Source: Actinopolyspora biskrensis
GTDB taxonomy: Bacteria > Actinomycetota > Actinomycetes > Mycobacteriales > Pseudonocardiaceae
Length of the DNA: 64,000 bases
NCBI RefSeq assembly: GCF_013408175.1
Contig: NZ_JACBYW010000003.1
Span: 62,001 to 126,000 of the forward strand
Reading direction: 5' to 3'
This document shows positions 36,584 through 45,586 of this stretch, piece by piece. A model generated the notes under the pieces. That model searched no databases. It saw only the letters and a list, made by a program, of their open reading frames with translations, and had not been told where the DNA came from. A program made the translations under genes and the position numbers. Each line of letters starts with the position of its first letter. Within the stretch, counting starts at the first letter, position 1.

Positions 36584-37876
36584 TCAGTCGAAGTGCGAAC
36601 TCAGCGAACCGTCGCTGCTGCTGCCCGAGGTACCTTCCCCGTCACTGCTCGGACTCTCGCTTCCGGTCGAACTCGGTTCCCCGGACGAGGAGGTGGGCGG
36701 CTGCTTCGAGGTACTGCTCGGCACGCTCGAACTCGTGGGAGGCGAGGTCTGGTCGGAGCTCGGGGAAGTGGTGCTCTCCGAGGACTCCTCGGAGGAACCG
36801 GACGGAGGGGGCCCCTGCTGGTCCGAACTGCTCGACTCCGTCGAGGAGCTCTCCGGCGGTGTCGGCGGTTGTTGGAACTTCGCGCTCAGCGAGGCGTGCG
36901 CGGCACGGAGCTCGGAACGCCGTTCCCCGGGATCGATGGTGCTGAACTGCTGCTCCGCCTGCTGCAACGCCGTCTCCGCGGCTTGTTCCTGCCCTTGCTG
37001 CCAGGCCTGGCTGGCATGCTCCAGCTGGGTTTCCGCACGGGATGCGGCCGCTGCCGAAGCGGCGCGATCGCTGTAGAGGACCTGGGTCACGCCCCACAAC
37101 GCGTCCCCGGGGCCTGCGTCCCGCGCCGCCAGCCCAACCCCGGTGAAGGTGATCATCAGCACGGCCGCGGCCGTGGCCACCGGGACCAAGTGCCTTCGCT
37201 TACGGGCGCGGCGTTTGGGTCTGCCCTCTTCAACCGCCGCGACGGCGCTGTCCGTGTCGACGAGCTCACCGACGGGTGCGGAGTCGACATCGCGTCGCCA
37301 TGCCAACAACAGGGCCTCGACGTCGACACCTGACTCGTCGGAGAGGGACTCGCTCCCGGACTCCGCTCCGCCGAGTGTGTTCAACAACTCGTCGTCGGCC
37401 CGCAGCTGGGCGAGATCCAGCGGTTCCTCGTCCTCGTCGAGGTCCTCGGTGAGATCGAGGTCCTCGCCGAGGTCGGCATCCGCGAGGTCCGCACCGTGCT
37501 CACCCGGGGCGCCGACCGTGCCACCTGCTCCGACCCGGTCACCGGCACCCTCGCGCGGCCGGAACTCGAGCACCTCGGCACCTTCCGAATCCCCCGGAAC
37601 CGGCTCCTCGGCAGTCCCCCGACCCGCGGTGTCCTCCGGGGGCGTGCTCTCGGCCCCGACGGACGAAGTCGTCTCGGTCCCGTCCGTGCCACCTGCTCCG
37701 AAGTCCTCCGAATCGGCTCCCGGACGGGAGAACCGCTCCTCCGACTCGGAATCACCGCCGACGGGTGCGGTGGAACTCGTCCCACCTTCCTCGACGTTCA
37801 ACCGGTCGTCCTGCTGGCCGGGCTCGACGGAGTCACGCCCGTTGTCGTCTCCTCCGGAGCCTCTGTCTTCCGCCAT
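36584..37876 (-). CDS. rsdA: anti-sigma-D factor RsdA-like membrane protein
   Basis: A 430-residue single-pass protein that should hold SigD at the membrane. After an acidic disordered stretch comes the sigma-binding region (about 148-195: LDLAQLRADDELLNTLGG, then GVDVEALLLAWRRDVDS), a basic KRRARKRRH, one membrane helix (about 229-250) and an outer part ending in more than 100 residues of Ser, Thr, Pro and Glu. The ATG at 37876 follows the sigD stop directly (TGA|ATG), so both are made together in fixed ratio, as expected for a sigma/anti-sigma pair. Confidence 0.9.
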   Translation of the reverse strand: MAEDRGSGGDDNGRDSVEPGQQDDRLNVEEGGTSSTAPVGGDSESEERFSRPGADSEDFGAGGTDGTETTSSVGAESTPPEDTAGRGTAEEPVPGDSEGAEVLEFRPREGAGDRVGAGGTVGAPGEHGADLADADLGEDLDLTEDLDEDEEPLDLAQLRADDELLNTLGGAESGSESLSDESGVDVEALLLAWRRDVDSAPVGELVDTDSAVAAVEEGRPKRRARKRRHLVPVATAAAVLMITFTGVGLAARDAGPGDALWGVTQVLYSDRAASAAAASRAETQLEHASQAWQQGQEQAAETALQQAEQQFSTIDPGERRSELRAAHASLSAKFQQPPTPPESSSTESSSSDQQGPPPSGSSEESSESTTSPSSDQTSPPTSSSVPSSTSKQPPTSSSGEPSSTGSESPSSDGEGTSGSSSDGSLSSHFD

Positions 37877-38449
37877 TCAGACCACCTCCTCCGCGGACAG
37901 CGTCTTTCGCAGCCGGGCGAGCGCACGGTGTTGCGCCACACGCACAGCTCCCGGCGTCGAACCGACCGCTTCGGCGGTTTCCTCCGCGGACAACCCGACG
38001 ACCACCCGGAGCAGCAGGATCTCCCGCTGCTTGGCCGGTAGCACACGCAGCAGTTGCGCCATCCTGCCCGAAAGCTCGCCCTGTATCGCTCGCTGTTCCG
38101 GCCCGGCCTCGGACTCCGGGGTGTCCGGAGGGTCCGCGACCGGTTCGGACCGGTTGCGAGCCGATGCACGGTGCGCATCGGCCACTTTGTGTGCGGCGAT
38201 GCCGTACACGAACGCCAGGAACGGACGACCCTGGTCCCGGTAGGTCGGTAGCGCCGTCAGCACGGCGAGACACACCTCCTGGGCAACATCGTCAGCCGAA
38301 GCGAACGAGCGTTCGTTCCGGCCCACCCTGGCGCGGCAGTACCGCACCACCAAAGGACGGATTTCGGCGAGTAAGCGCTCGATCGACTGGCGATCGCCGT
38401 CGATGGAGGCGCTGACCAGAGCGTCCAGCCCGTCCCCCACGTTGCTCAT
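37877..38449 (-). CDS. sigD: ECF sigma factor SigD
   Basis: A 190-residue ECF sigma factor. Region 2 is RYCRARVGRNERSFASADDV with DDVAQEVCLAVLTALPTYRD and FVYGIAAHKVADAHR; region 4 is LPAKQREILLLRVVVGLSAE followed by STPGAVRVAQHRALARLRK. These match M. tuberculosis SigD closely. ATG at 38449 is preferred; the frame is open to 38521, which would add 24 residues. It is followed without gap by its anti-sigma gene. In Streptomyces and mycobacteria this sigma factor has the same neighbours. Confidence 0.94.
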   Translation of the reverse strand: MSNVGDGLDALVSASIDGDRQSIERLLAEIRPLVVRYCRARVGRNERSFASADDVAQEVCLAVLTALPTYRDQGRPFLAFVYGIAAHKVADAHRASARNRSEPVADPPDTPESEAGPEQRAIQGELSGRMAQLLRVLPAKQREILLLRVVVGLSAEETAEAVGSTPGAVRVAQHRALARLRKTLSAEEVV

Positions 38450-39332
38450 CGCAGACGCCAGCCTCGGTGTTACGCGTTGACTCGAATCGAAGTTGCCCGG
38501 ATCCAATGACGTGCCGAGCACGCCGATCCCGTGGTCACACTACCGGCCGGGTGTAGCGGTCCGTGCACCGACTGGACATCTTCCGGGAGCGGAGGAAACA
38601 CCGCGACGTGCGGGCGAGGCTCCGCCCGCCGTCCGGTCCGTGGGCCGCCCTCCCGGCGCCCCGGCCGCATCTCCGCACGCGAAAAAGCCACTGACCTGCT
38701 CCGACAGCCGAGAAGCCGCTCGCGACGACGCGCGATCGGGCACGCGCGCGAGCGCGCGGAACGCCGCTCTTCCCGCGACCTTCCGCGCCCACCTCGACCC
38801 AACCTCGACCCAACAGAAGTGAGTGACTTTCAGCACAGATCAGTTGTGCTGCGAAATCCCGCGTCGGGAGACTTGTCACAAGGCTCGCCGGATCTCGGTG
38901 CTCCGATCAACCGGAATCCGCCGGGAACTCGCAGCGGAACCCCGCCCAGGGAACCCCGTCCAGCTTCGTGAGCCGGTGACTCGGGAGCGTCGCGGGACAC
39001 GTCGAGCAGCCACCCGCAGGCCCGTGGCCCGCCGCACCGCGATGCACCCGGCTCACGACGCGCTCCGAGCGACTCGGCCCGCGCGGCCGAGCACACGGGC
39101 CGGACGAAGCTTTCCGCCGGAAGTTCCGAAGGCACCCCGACGAGCCGGCGACACGAGTCGTTCCCGACCTCCCGAACGGGAGCACGCCTCCGCGGGCGAC
39201 TGGTTCGGGGACAGCACCCGGTCGAGAAGAGCGTCCCCGAGAACTCACGGCGGACTCCCGCGTGAACGGCCGGCACGGCCCCGTGGGCCAACAGCACACC
39301 GGAGCCGGACGAACCGTCCTCCGCGGAAGCGC
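38450..39332. other. long gap between sigD and bldM
   Basis: Nearly 900 bases without a convincing gene; frames on both strands are Arg/Pro/Ser-rich and lack ribosome sites. It must contain the sigD promoter. Notable are CAGCACA-GATCAGT-TGTGCTG (38831-38851, perfect seven-base arms) and a direct repeat CCTCGACCCAA at about 38793 and 38805. In mycobacteria this place holds a hypothetical gene (Rv3415c), of which I see no trace. Confidence 0.4.
38831..38851. promoter_or_regulatory. inverted repeat upstream of sigD
   Basis: CAGCACA and TGTGCTG separated by seven bases, about 380 bases before the sigD start, in a locally AT-richer patch. Possible operator; the binding protein is unknown. Confidence 0.35.
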
Positions 39333-39929
39333 TCAGGCGACGAGCCCACGCCGGAACCCGTGCGCGACGGCCTGAGCCCGATCACGCACCCCCAGCTTCC
39401 GGAACAGCCGCCGCGCGTGAGTCTTCACCGTGTCCTCGGAGAGGTAGAGCTCACGCCCGATCTGCCCGTTGCTCTTGCCCTGCGCCATTCCACGCAGCAC
39501 CTGGAGCTCGCGGTCGGTGAGCTGCACGCCGGGGTCGGAGGGCTGGCGCGGAGCCGGCACCGAGGTGCTCGCCAGGGTGTGCGCCAGAGCCGCGACCAGC
39601 TCGGGGCGGGAGGCGTCCCAACGCAGATATCCACGTGCCCCACCCGCGATCGCCGCGGCGATGCTGCCCGCGTCGTCCGGCGCGCCGAAGACGATCACGT
39701 TGGCCTGGGGGTGGGCGGACACGAGCCTGCGGGTGGCCTCCACTCCGTTGGGCACCGCGCGTTGGGTACCCACCAGAACGACATCGACCGCCTGCCGGGC
39801 GAACCGGGAAAGCAGCTCGTCACCGTGGGCCACGCAATCGATTCGACTCACTCCCGGTACGGCCGACATCACGCGAGTGAGCCCCTCCCGGACGCTCCGC
39901 CGGTCATCGCAAATCAAGACCGTCGTCAC
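39333..39929 (-). CDS. bldM: BldM-like orphan response regulator
   Basis: A 198-residue LuxR/FixJ-type regulator that closely follows Streptomyces BldM, which drives aerial development: MTTVLICDD start, GARGYLRWDASRPEL, and the HTH LTDRELQVLRGMAQGKSNGQIG with LSEDTVKTHARRLFRKLG. Position beside sigD and near a whiB gene is the same. The receiver keeps Asp8 and Asp9, but the phospho-acceptor position 54 is Gly (VVLVG54TQ), so it cannot be phosphorylated there; BldM itself is known to work without phosphorylation. GTG at 39929 has GGGAG five bases upstream; no kinase gene is adjacent. Confidence 0.88.
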   Translation of the reverse strand: MTTVLICDDRRSVREGLTRVMSAVPGVSRIDCVAHGDELLSRFARQAVDVVLVGTQRAVPNGVEATRRLVSAHPQANVIVFGAPDDAGSIAAAIAGGARGYLRWDASRPELVAALAHTLASTSVPAPRQPSDPGVQLTDRELQVLRGMAQGKSNGQIGRELYLSEDTVKTHARRLFRKLGVRDRAQAVAHGFRRGLVA

Positions 39930-40209
39930 GGGAACTCCCTTCCTACAGGCGAGTGAACGTTCCACTTCCCCCATCGGACACAAAACGGCGGAGCTTGACC
40001 CGCACGACGAACTCTCTCTCCACTTTCGGTCTATGAACTCACCACGCAGGCTTCACCGGAACGGAGTAACCGAGCCGTAAAAATTTCACCCGTTCCGGGG
40101 TAGGCATCTCAACACGCCCAATAACCTGCGAGATTCATCCGAATCCCTCCCCCCTGATCGTCCCCTTAGGACAAATCGGGCAACCGGAGCCACCCCGGCC
40201 AAACCATTT

Positions 40210-40225
40210 TGTGACATACGTCACC
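40210..40225. promoter_or_regulatory. CRP/GlxR-type binding site upstream of bldM
   Basis: TGTGACATACGTCACC fits the actinobacterial CRP/GlxR consensus TGTGANNTANNTCACA at every fixed base except the last. It lies 281 bases before the bldM start, rather far for direct promoter control. Confidence 0.45.
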
Positions 40226-40329
40226 AACAGTACCCTCCTGCCCGGCCGATGACCGATGTGACGCTTCAGCACCCCCACAACGAACCACCCGCCGCGGCGA
40301 CCGGCACCGCCACGCCAACCGGACCCTCC

Positions 40330-40409
40330 GCGCCTCTCACCCACGCGGAGCAGGCCCCCGGCGCGTGAGTCGGCTACCCGACCAGCCGCGCGAGGTTTCG
40401 CCGTGAGCC
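40330..40409 (+). repeat. remnant of the structured intergenic repeat, copy 8
   Basis: Only parts remain: GTGAGTCGGCTACCCGACC carries the loop core, and GCGAGGTTTCGCC resembles the tail. The stems are mostly lost. It abuts the MerR stop codon. Confidence 0.4.
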
Positions 40410-41609
40410 CTAGGAGCTGTCCGCGGGAGCGAAACCTTCCAGACAGGTGAGCGCGCCCTCCCAGGAGTCCAGGTGATCGACGTACTCCGGCAAGGCGTCG
40501 GTCGACCAGCCGGGCCCGGCGGCGAAGACCCGCACGCGCTGCCGGGGGCGCGGCAGCCCCGTGAGCACCTGGGGATCGGCGAAAACCGAGTGCTCGGACC
40601 AGACGAGCACAGCAGCCGGGGCCGCCCTCCGGATAGCCGCCTCCAGCCCCTCTCTGGGCAGTGCGGAGGCGAACAAGCGGTGCCCCACTCCCTCCCGGGC
40701 CAGCGCAGCCGCCAGCGCGATCAGCTCGAGGGACTGCTGCTCACCGGGAGCGGTCGCCAGCAACACGGGGCGTGGATTGCGCGGCGGCGCGGCGCCGGCG
40801 ATCACCGAGCGCAGCACCGTCAGCGCCGAGTCCTCCAGCAGCTTCGGCATCTCGGCACCGCTGCCCGTGCGCTCCCGCAACTCGGCCAGGGCCCTGGTCA
40901 CCGGGCTCAGCACCTCCCGGCGCATCGCGCCGACTCCCTGCCGGGTGACGCTTTCCAGCAGGATGTGCTGCGCGGCCGGGGAGTCCAGCGCGAGCACGGC
41001 CCGCCCCAGCCCCCGTGCCAGCGGCGTCGCTCCGGGCAGGCGCAGGCCACGTCCACCGGTGTTGGCGGTGTCGACGGGTTCTTCGGAGGGCTCCCCGTCG
41101 CTTTCGAGCACCCCGGACATCAGCACGGCGCCGTCGGTGTTCTCCGCGAGGCCCTCCGGGACGGGGTCCCGCCTGGACCCTCGTTGGGCGGTCTCGCCTC
41201 CGGCCTCCGTCCGCCCCTCGCCCTGCCGCGCGGAGGCCGCGTGCGCGTAGCGCGCCGCCTCGGCCGGGGAGGCTCCGCGCAGCAGAGCGTGCTGCATCAG
41301 CTCGAGACGGGCCACGTCATCCGGTCCGTACCGCCGGTGGCTCCCGGAGGAGTGCTCCGTGGGGCCGAGCCCGTACCGGCGATCCCAGGTACGCAGTGTC
41401 GCGGGTGCCACTCCCAGACGGCGGGCCACGGCCGCGACCGAGAGCTTGGGAACGGCCCCCGGATCGGTTCCCTCGGGGCGCACACCCCCGCACCCAGCGG
41501 AGCCACTGCCTTCGGGCTCGTTCGCTGTGGCGGAGCCCGTTCCGCACACGGACGATTCGGCGTCCACAGCCGACCACCTCGTCACCTCGACCACATCATC
41601 ACGGGACAT
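40410..41609 (-). CDS. MerR family regulator with cobalamin-binding-like domain
   Basis: A 399-residue regulator. The MerR HTH is at about residues 54-120 (KLSVAAVARRLGVAPATLRT, then WDRRYGLGPTEHSSGSHRRY). The C-terminal 200 residues follow the two-part helix-bundle plus Rossmann layout of B12-binding MerR proteins (REVLSPVTRALAELRERTGS; PVLLATAPGEQQSLELIALA), but the DxHxxG cobalamin motif is not present, so binding of B12 is doubtful. ATG at 41609 is a choice among several in-frame starts without ribosome sites. It is divergent from whiB3 with 186 bases between and could control it. Confidence 0.8.
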   Translation of the reverse strand: MSRDDVVEVTRWSAVDAESSVCGTGSATANEPEGSGSAGCGGVRPEGTDPGAVPKLSVAAVARRLGVAPATLRTWDRRYGLGPTEHSSGSHRRYGPDDVARLELMQHALLRGASPAEAARYAHAASARQGEGRTEAGGETAQRGSRRDPVPEGLAENTDGAVLMSGVLESDGEPSEEPVDTANTGGRGLRLPGATPLARGLGRAVLALDSPAAQHILLESVTRQGVGAMRREVLSPVTRALAELRERTGSGAEMPKLLEDSALTVLRSVIAGAAPPRNPRPVLLATAPGEQQSLELIALAAALAREGVGHRLFASALPREGLEAAIRRAAPAAVLVWSEHSVFADPQVLTGLPRPRQRVRVFAAGPGWSTDALPEYVDHLDSWEGALTCLEGFAPADSS

Positions 41610-41795
41610 GTTCGTGGTAGCGCACGCATCGAGGCAAGCCGTGCCTGGCCAACACATTGTCACTCCAACGTGAACCATCTTTACCAGCAAAAAGGGTTGA
41701 ACAAGCTTTGACTCGGTTTTACTGTGATCCGTGCGAGGCCGCGGTGACACACCGTGGCAGGGAGGGGACCCACCGAATTGGAGGTGGTTGTCGCA

Positions 41796-42098
41796 ATGGC
41801 GGACACACGACGTCTTCCGGGACCGAACGCCGATATCTGGGATTGGCAGATAGAGGGCCTGTGCCGGGGGATGGACAGCGCGTACTTCTTCCACCCGGAC
41901 GGAGAACGCGGCCCGGCCAGGGCCAGGCGGGAGGCGAAGGCGAAGGAAGTGTGCCATCGCTGCCCGGTTCTGGAGCAGTGCCGAAAACACGCACTGACAG
42001 TTCAGGAGCCCTACGGGATCTGGGGCGGGCTGTCCGAGTCCGAACGCGAGGTCATCATCAAGAACAACCGCAAAACGGACGCGCCGATGCCCGCGTGA
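41796..42098 (+). CDS. whiB3: WhiB-family Fe-S regulator, WhiB3/WhiD type
   Basis: A 100-residue redox-sensing transcription factor that binds a [4Fe-4S] cluster through C23, C53, C56 and C62 (CX29CX2CX5C), followed by the GIWGG turn (residues 74-78) and a basic C-terminus KNNRK. ATG at 41796 has GGAGGTGG eight bases upstream. Sequence around DIWDWQIEGLCRGMDSAYFF and its place between bldM/sigD and groEL1 identify it with WhiB3 of mycobacteria and WhiD of Streptomyces (needed for spore maturation). WhiB proteins act by binding the primary sigma factor. Confidence 0.93.
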   Translation: MADTRRLPGPNADIWDWQIEGLCRGMDSAYFFHPDGERGPARARREAKAKEVCHRCPVLEQCRKHALTVQEPYGIWGGLSESEREVIIKNNRKTDAPMPA

Positions 42099-42438
42099 TC
42101 GGACACCGCCGGGCGGTATGACCACTGCGATCACCGTTGGCCCAGTTCCGCTTTCGGAACTTCCACAACACAGGTTTCGTCCGGCTCGGATGCGCAGCCC
42201 TCGCGGAGTGCGTGGTTCGGGGGTGCGGGAGCCGGATGCGTCGCGAGGCCGCAGGGCGCCGACCCACGCGGGCGGCCGCCCGATCAGCTAAGCGAACTTC
42301 TGTTGTGAGTTCCCGGGGCCACCGAGGAGCGTCCGGTTCGACCCGGTGGCCGGTGAGCCGTGTCGCGGCACGAAGAGTTTCCGACGTGTCGGAGTCAACG
42401 GGGGGAGCACGTCGGAGACGGCTCGAACCGCGACACGA
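42099..42438. other. gap after whiB3 with weak inverted repeats
   Basis: About 340 bases, no gene. CGTGTCGCGG (42359-42368) pairs with CCGCGACACG (42428-42437), enclosing TCCGAC-GT-GTCGGA (42379-42392). These could form one folded RNA at the end of the whiB3 transcript, next to the groEL1 terminator. Confidence 0.45.
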
Positions 42439-42473
42439 AATCGGGGCGGCACCCACGAGGTGCCGCCCCGATT
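42439..42473. terminator. 15-bp stem terminator between groEL1 and whiB3
   Basis: AATCGGGGCGGCACC (42439-42453), loop CACGA, GGTGCCGCCCCGATT (42459-42473), perfect. It is 34 bases after the groEL1 stop, with a T-run on the groEL1 side, and can serve whiB3 from the other side. Confidence 0.9.
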
Positions 42474-42506
42474 CTCATGTGTGGCTCTCACAGCGCACGG
42501 ACGTCG

Positions 42507-44117
<1,611 letters not shown>

Positions 44118-44352
44118 TCAACAGCCCTTCAGCGTGAATGCCGGGATGTCTGTTCGCCGAACGGGCGCGCAGTCGAACGCGAGCGCGCGGTCGGTTCCCG
44201 ACCGCCTGCCTACGTCCGGCGAGCAGTGACTCGCAGGCAAACCGCCCCGGAGGTCCGCACCTCGGGACCGCCGGGGCGGCACTTGCCCACGAGGACGTTC
44301 ACGTCCCCCGTCGGTTCGACGAGAAACTCTCGTCAGGCGGACGAGCCGGTCG

Positions 44353-44643
44353 TCAGTTGACGACGGCCAGCACGTCGCGGGCGGAGAGCACCAGGTACTC
44401 CTCACCGTTGTACTTGACCTCGGTCCCGCCGTACTTGGAGTAGATCACGACGTCACCCTCGTTGACGTCGAGCGGGATGCGGTTGCCTTTGTCGTCCACA
44501 CGACCAGGACCCACAGCCAGGACCTTGCCCTCCTGCGGCTTTTCCTTGGCCGTGTCCGGGATCACGATGCCGGACGCCGTCGTCGTCTCGGCCTCACTTG
44601 CCTGGACAACGATCTTGTCCTCAAGCGGCTTGATGCTCGCCAC
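44353..44643 (-). CDS. groES: co-chaperonin GroES
   Basis: A 96-residue lid subunit for Gro[45 protein letters not shown] and the closing [17 protein letters not shown] at 44643 is chosen because GGAGGTC precedes it; the open frame runs on upstream without homology. First gene of the groES-groEL1 unit, with a CIRCE element 106 bases before the start. Confidence 0.97.
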   Translation of the reverse strand: MASIKPLEDKIVVQASEAETTTASGIVIPDTAKEKPQEGKVLAVGPGRVDDKGNRIPLDVNEGDVVIYSKYGGTEVKYNGEEYLVLSARDVLAVVN

Positions 44644-44748
44644 GGTCTTGACCTCCACCTTCTGGGGCCTTCGAAGCGTTGGCTGGATGTCTGACGGCTC
44701 CGTGACTCCCCGCCGTCGCGGGTGCCGGGGCGCTCCGGCGCCGTTCAT

Positions 44749-44775
44749 CTAGCACTCTACCGATGCGAGTGCCAA
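44749..44775. promoter_or_regulatory. CIRCE element (HrcA operator) of groES-groEL1
   Basis: CTAGCACTC-N9-GAGTGCCAA; on the minus strand TTGGCACTC-N9-GAGTGCTAG, one or two bases from the CIRCE consensus TTAGCACTC-N9-GAGTGCTAA. It marks heat-shock repression by HrcA. Confidence 0.9.
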
Positions 44776-45586
44776 CCTTCAACACGACCCTCCCGAAAGC
44801 GCGAAAATTCGCTCCGCAGTGTTCAACTCACCCGGTTGCGCAGCGACGTCGATCCGGACGGCCTCCACCCCGCTCCCCCGCAATACATGAACAGTTTTCA
44901 TCTTTACTCGGGACGATGCGCACGCGGCGCCCGGCGAAGGAGCAGGCACGAGCCGTCCGGACCTGCCGAGGCCCTCCGCGCGGTTCGCGCGGCGGCGCCG
45001 GGCAACGGAGCCGCCCGCTCGGGAACCCCGCCCCGAAGCGCGGAACCGGGTGATCGACATGCGAGAGATCTCATCACCACCCAGGGTGCGTGCACCGTGA
45101 TCGACTGTGTGCTCTAGGTTGCCGGGTATGCCCGCACCGACCAGGCCGACGAACCAGCCCTGGAAACGTCGTCCCCGTCCCTCCCGTCCACCCGGACCGT
45201 TCGGCCCGCCCCGGCGACCCACCAATCAACGAATCTGACCCTCCACACAGGAGTCCACCAACTCGGGTTGTCGCAGGTGGTCGCTCGGCGGAGCCCCTCG
45301 CGGGCTCTCGCCGCGGGGTCCCCGACCCGGGTAGCGGTTGCGCGACGCCGGACCGCCCTCGCGAGAGCACCGCGGGGAACCCGCGGCGACGCGAGCTGCT
45401 CGCGCGGTGCCCTCTCGACGCTGCCACGCCTGAAGGGCACCGCGCTGTTCTTCTCGCCCGAACAGGTGATGACTTCTCCGTCTCCGGGAGTTAACCCGAT
45501 GACCACCGGATCGCGGTGGCCCGATCCCTCCTCGCACGAGAGGCTGTCCGGCGGTTGGTCTTCGAACAGCTATCTGGAGGAGCGGG
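44776..45586. other. divergent gap between groES and the PhoD gene
   Basis: About 800 bases. No ribosome-site-backed gene; a 148-codon minus-strand frame (44779-45225) overlaps the groES promoter and is Gly/Arg-rich, so I reject it. It holds the inverted repeat copy 9 at 45262-45395. No Pho box (direct GTTCACC repeats) is seen before the PhoD gene. Confidence 0.45.
45262..45395 (-). repeat. structured intergenic repeat, copy 9 (inverted)
   Basis: Read on the minus strand: CCCC and GCGG of the left outer arm pair with CCGC and GGGG of the right, GCTCTCGC pairs with GCGAGAGC, GGTCCGGC pairs with GTCGG and GGACC with a bulge, and the loop keeps CCGCTACCCG. The tail is GGGGCTCCGCCGAGCGACCA. Unusual in lying upstream of a gene (PhoD) in a divergent gap. 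Confidence 0.75.

Larger units (their letters stand above)
39930..40409. other. upstream region of bldM
   Basis: About 480 bases without a gene. It contains the CRP-like site at 40210 and, next to the MerR stop, a remnant of the structured repeat. The 100 bases before bldM are AT-richer and should hold its promoter. Confidence 0.45.

Noticed and set aside
38830-39297. A 155-codon minus-strand frame in the sigD-bldM gap
   Set aside because: Arg/Pro/Gly/Ser-rich without ribosome site; not similar to the mycobacterial gene at this place.
44779-45225. A 148-codon minus-strand frame reaching the CIRCE element
   Set aside because: Overlaps the groES promoter region and is Gly/Arg-rich; likely chance.
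45400-45586. A Pho box before the PhoD phosphatase gene
   Set aside because: No pair of direct GTTCACC-like repeats is present, so phosphate control cannot be claimed from sequence.
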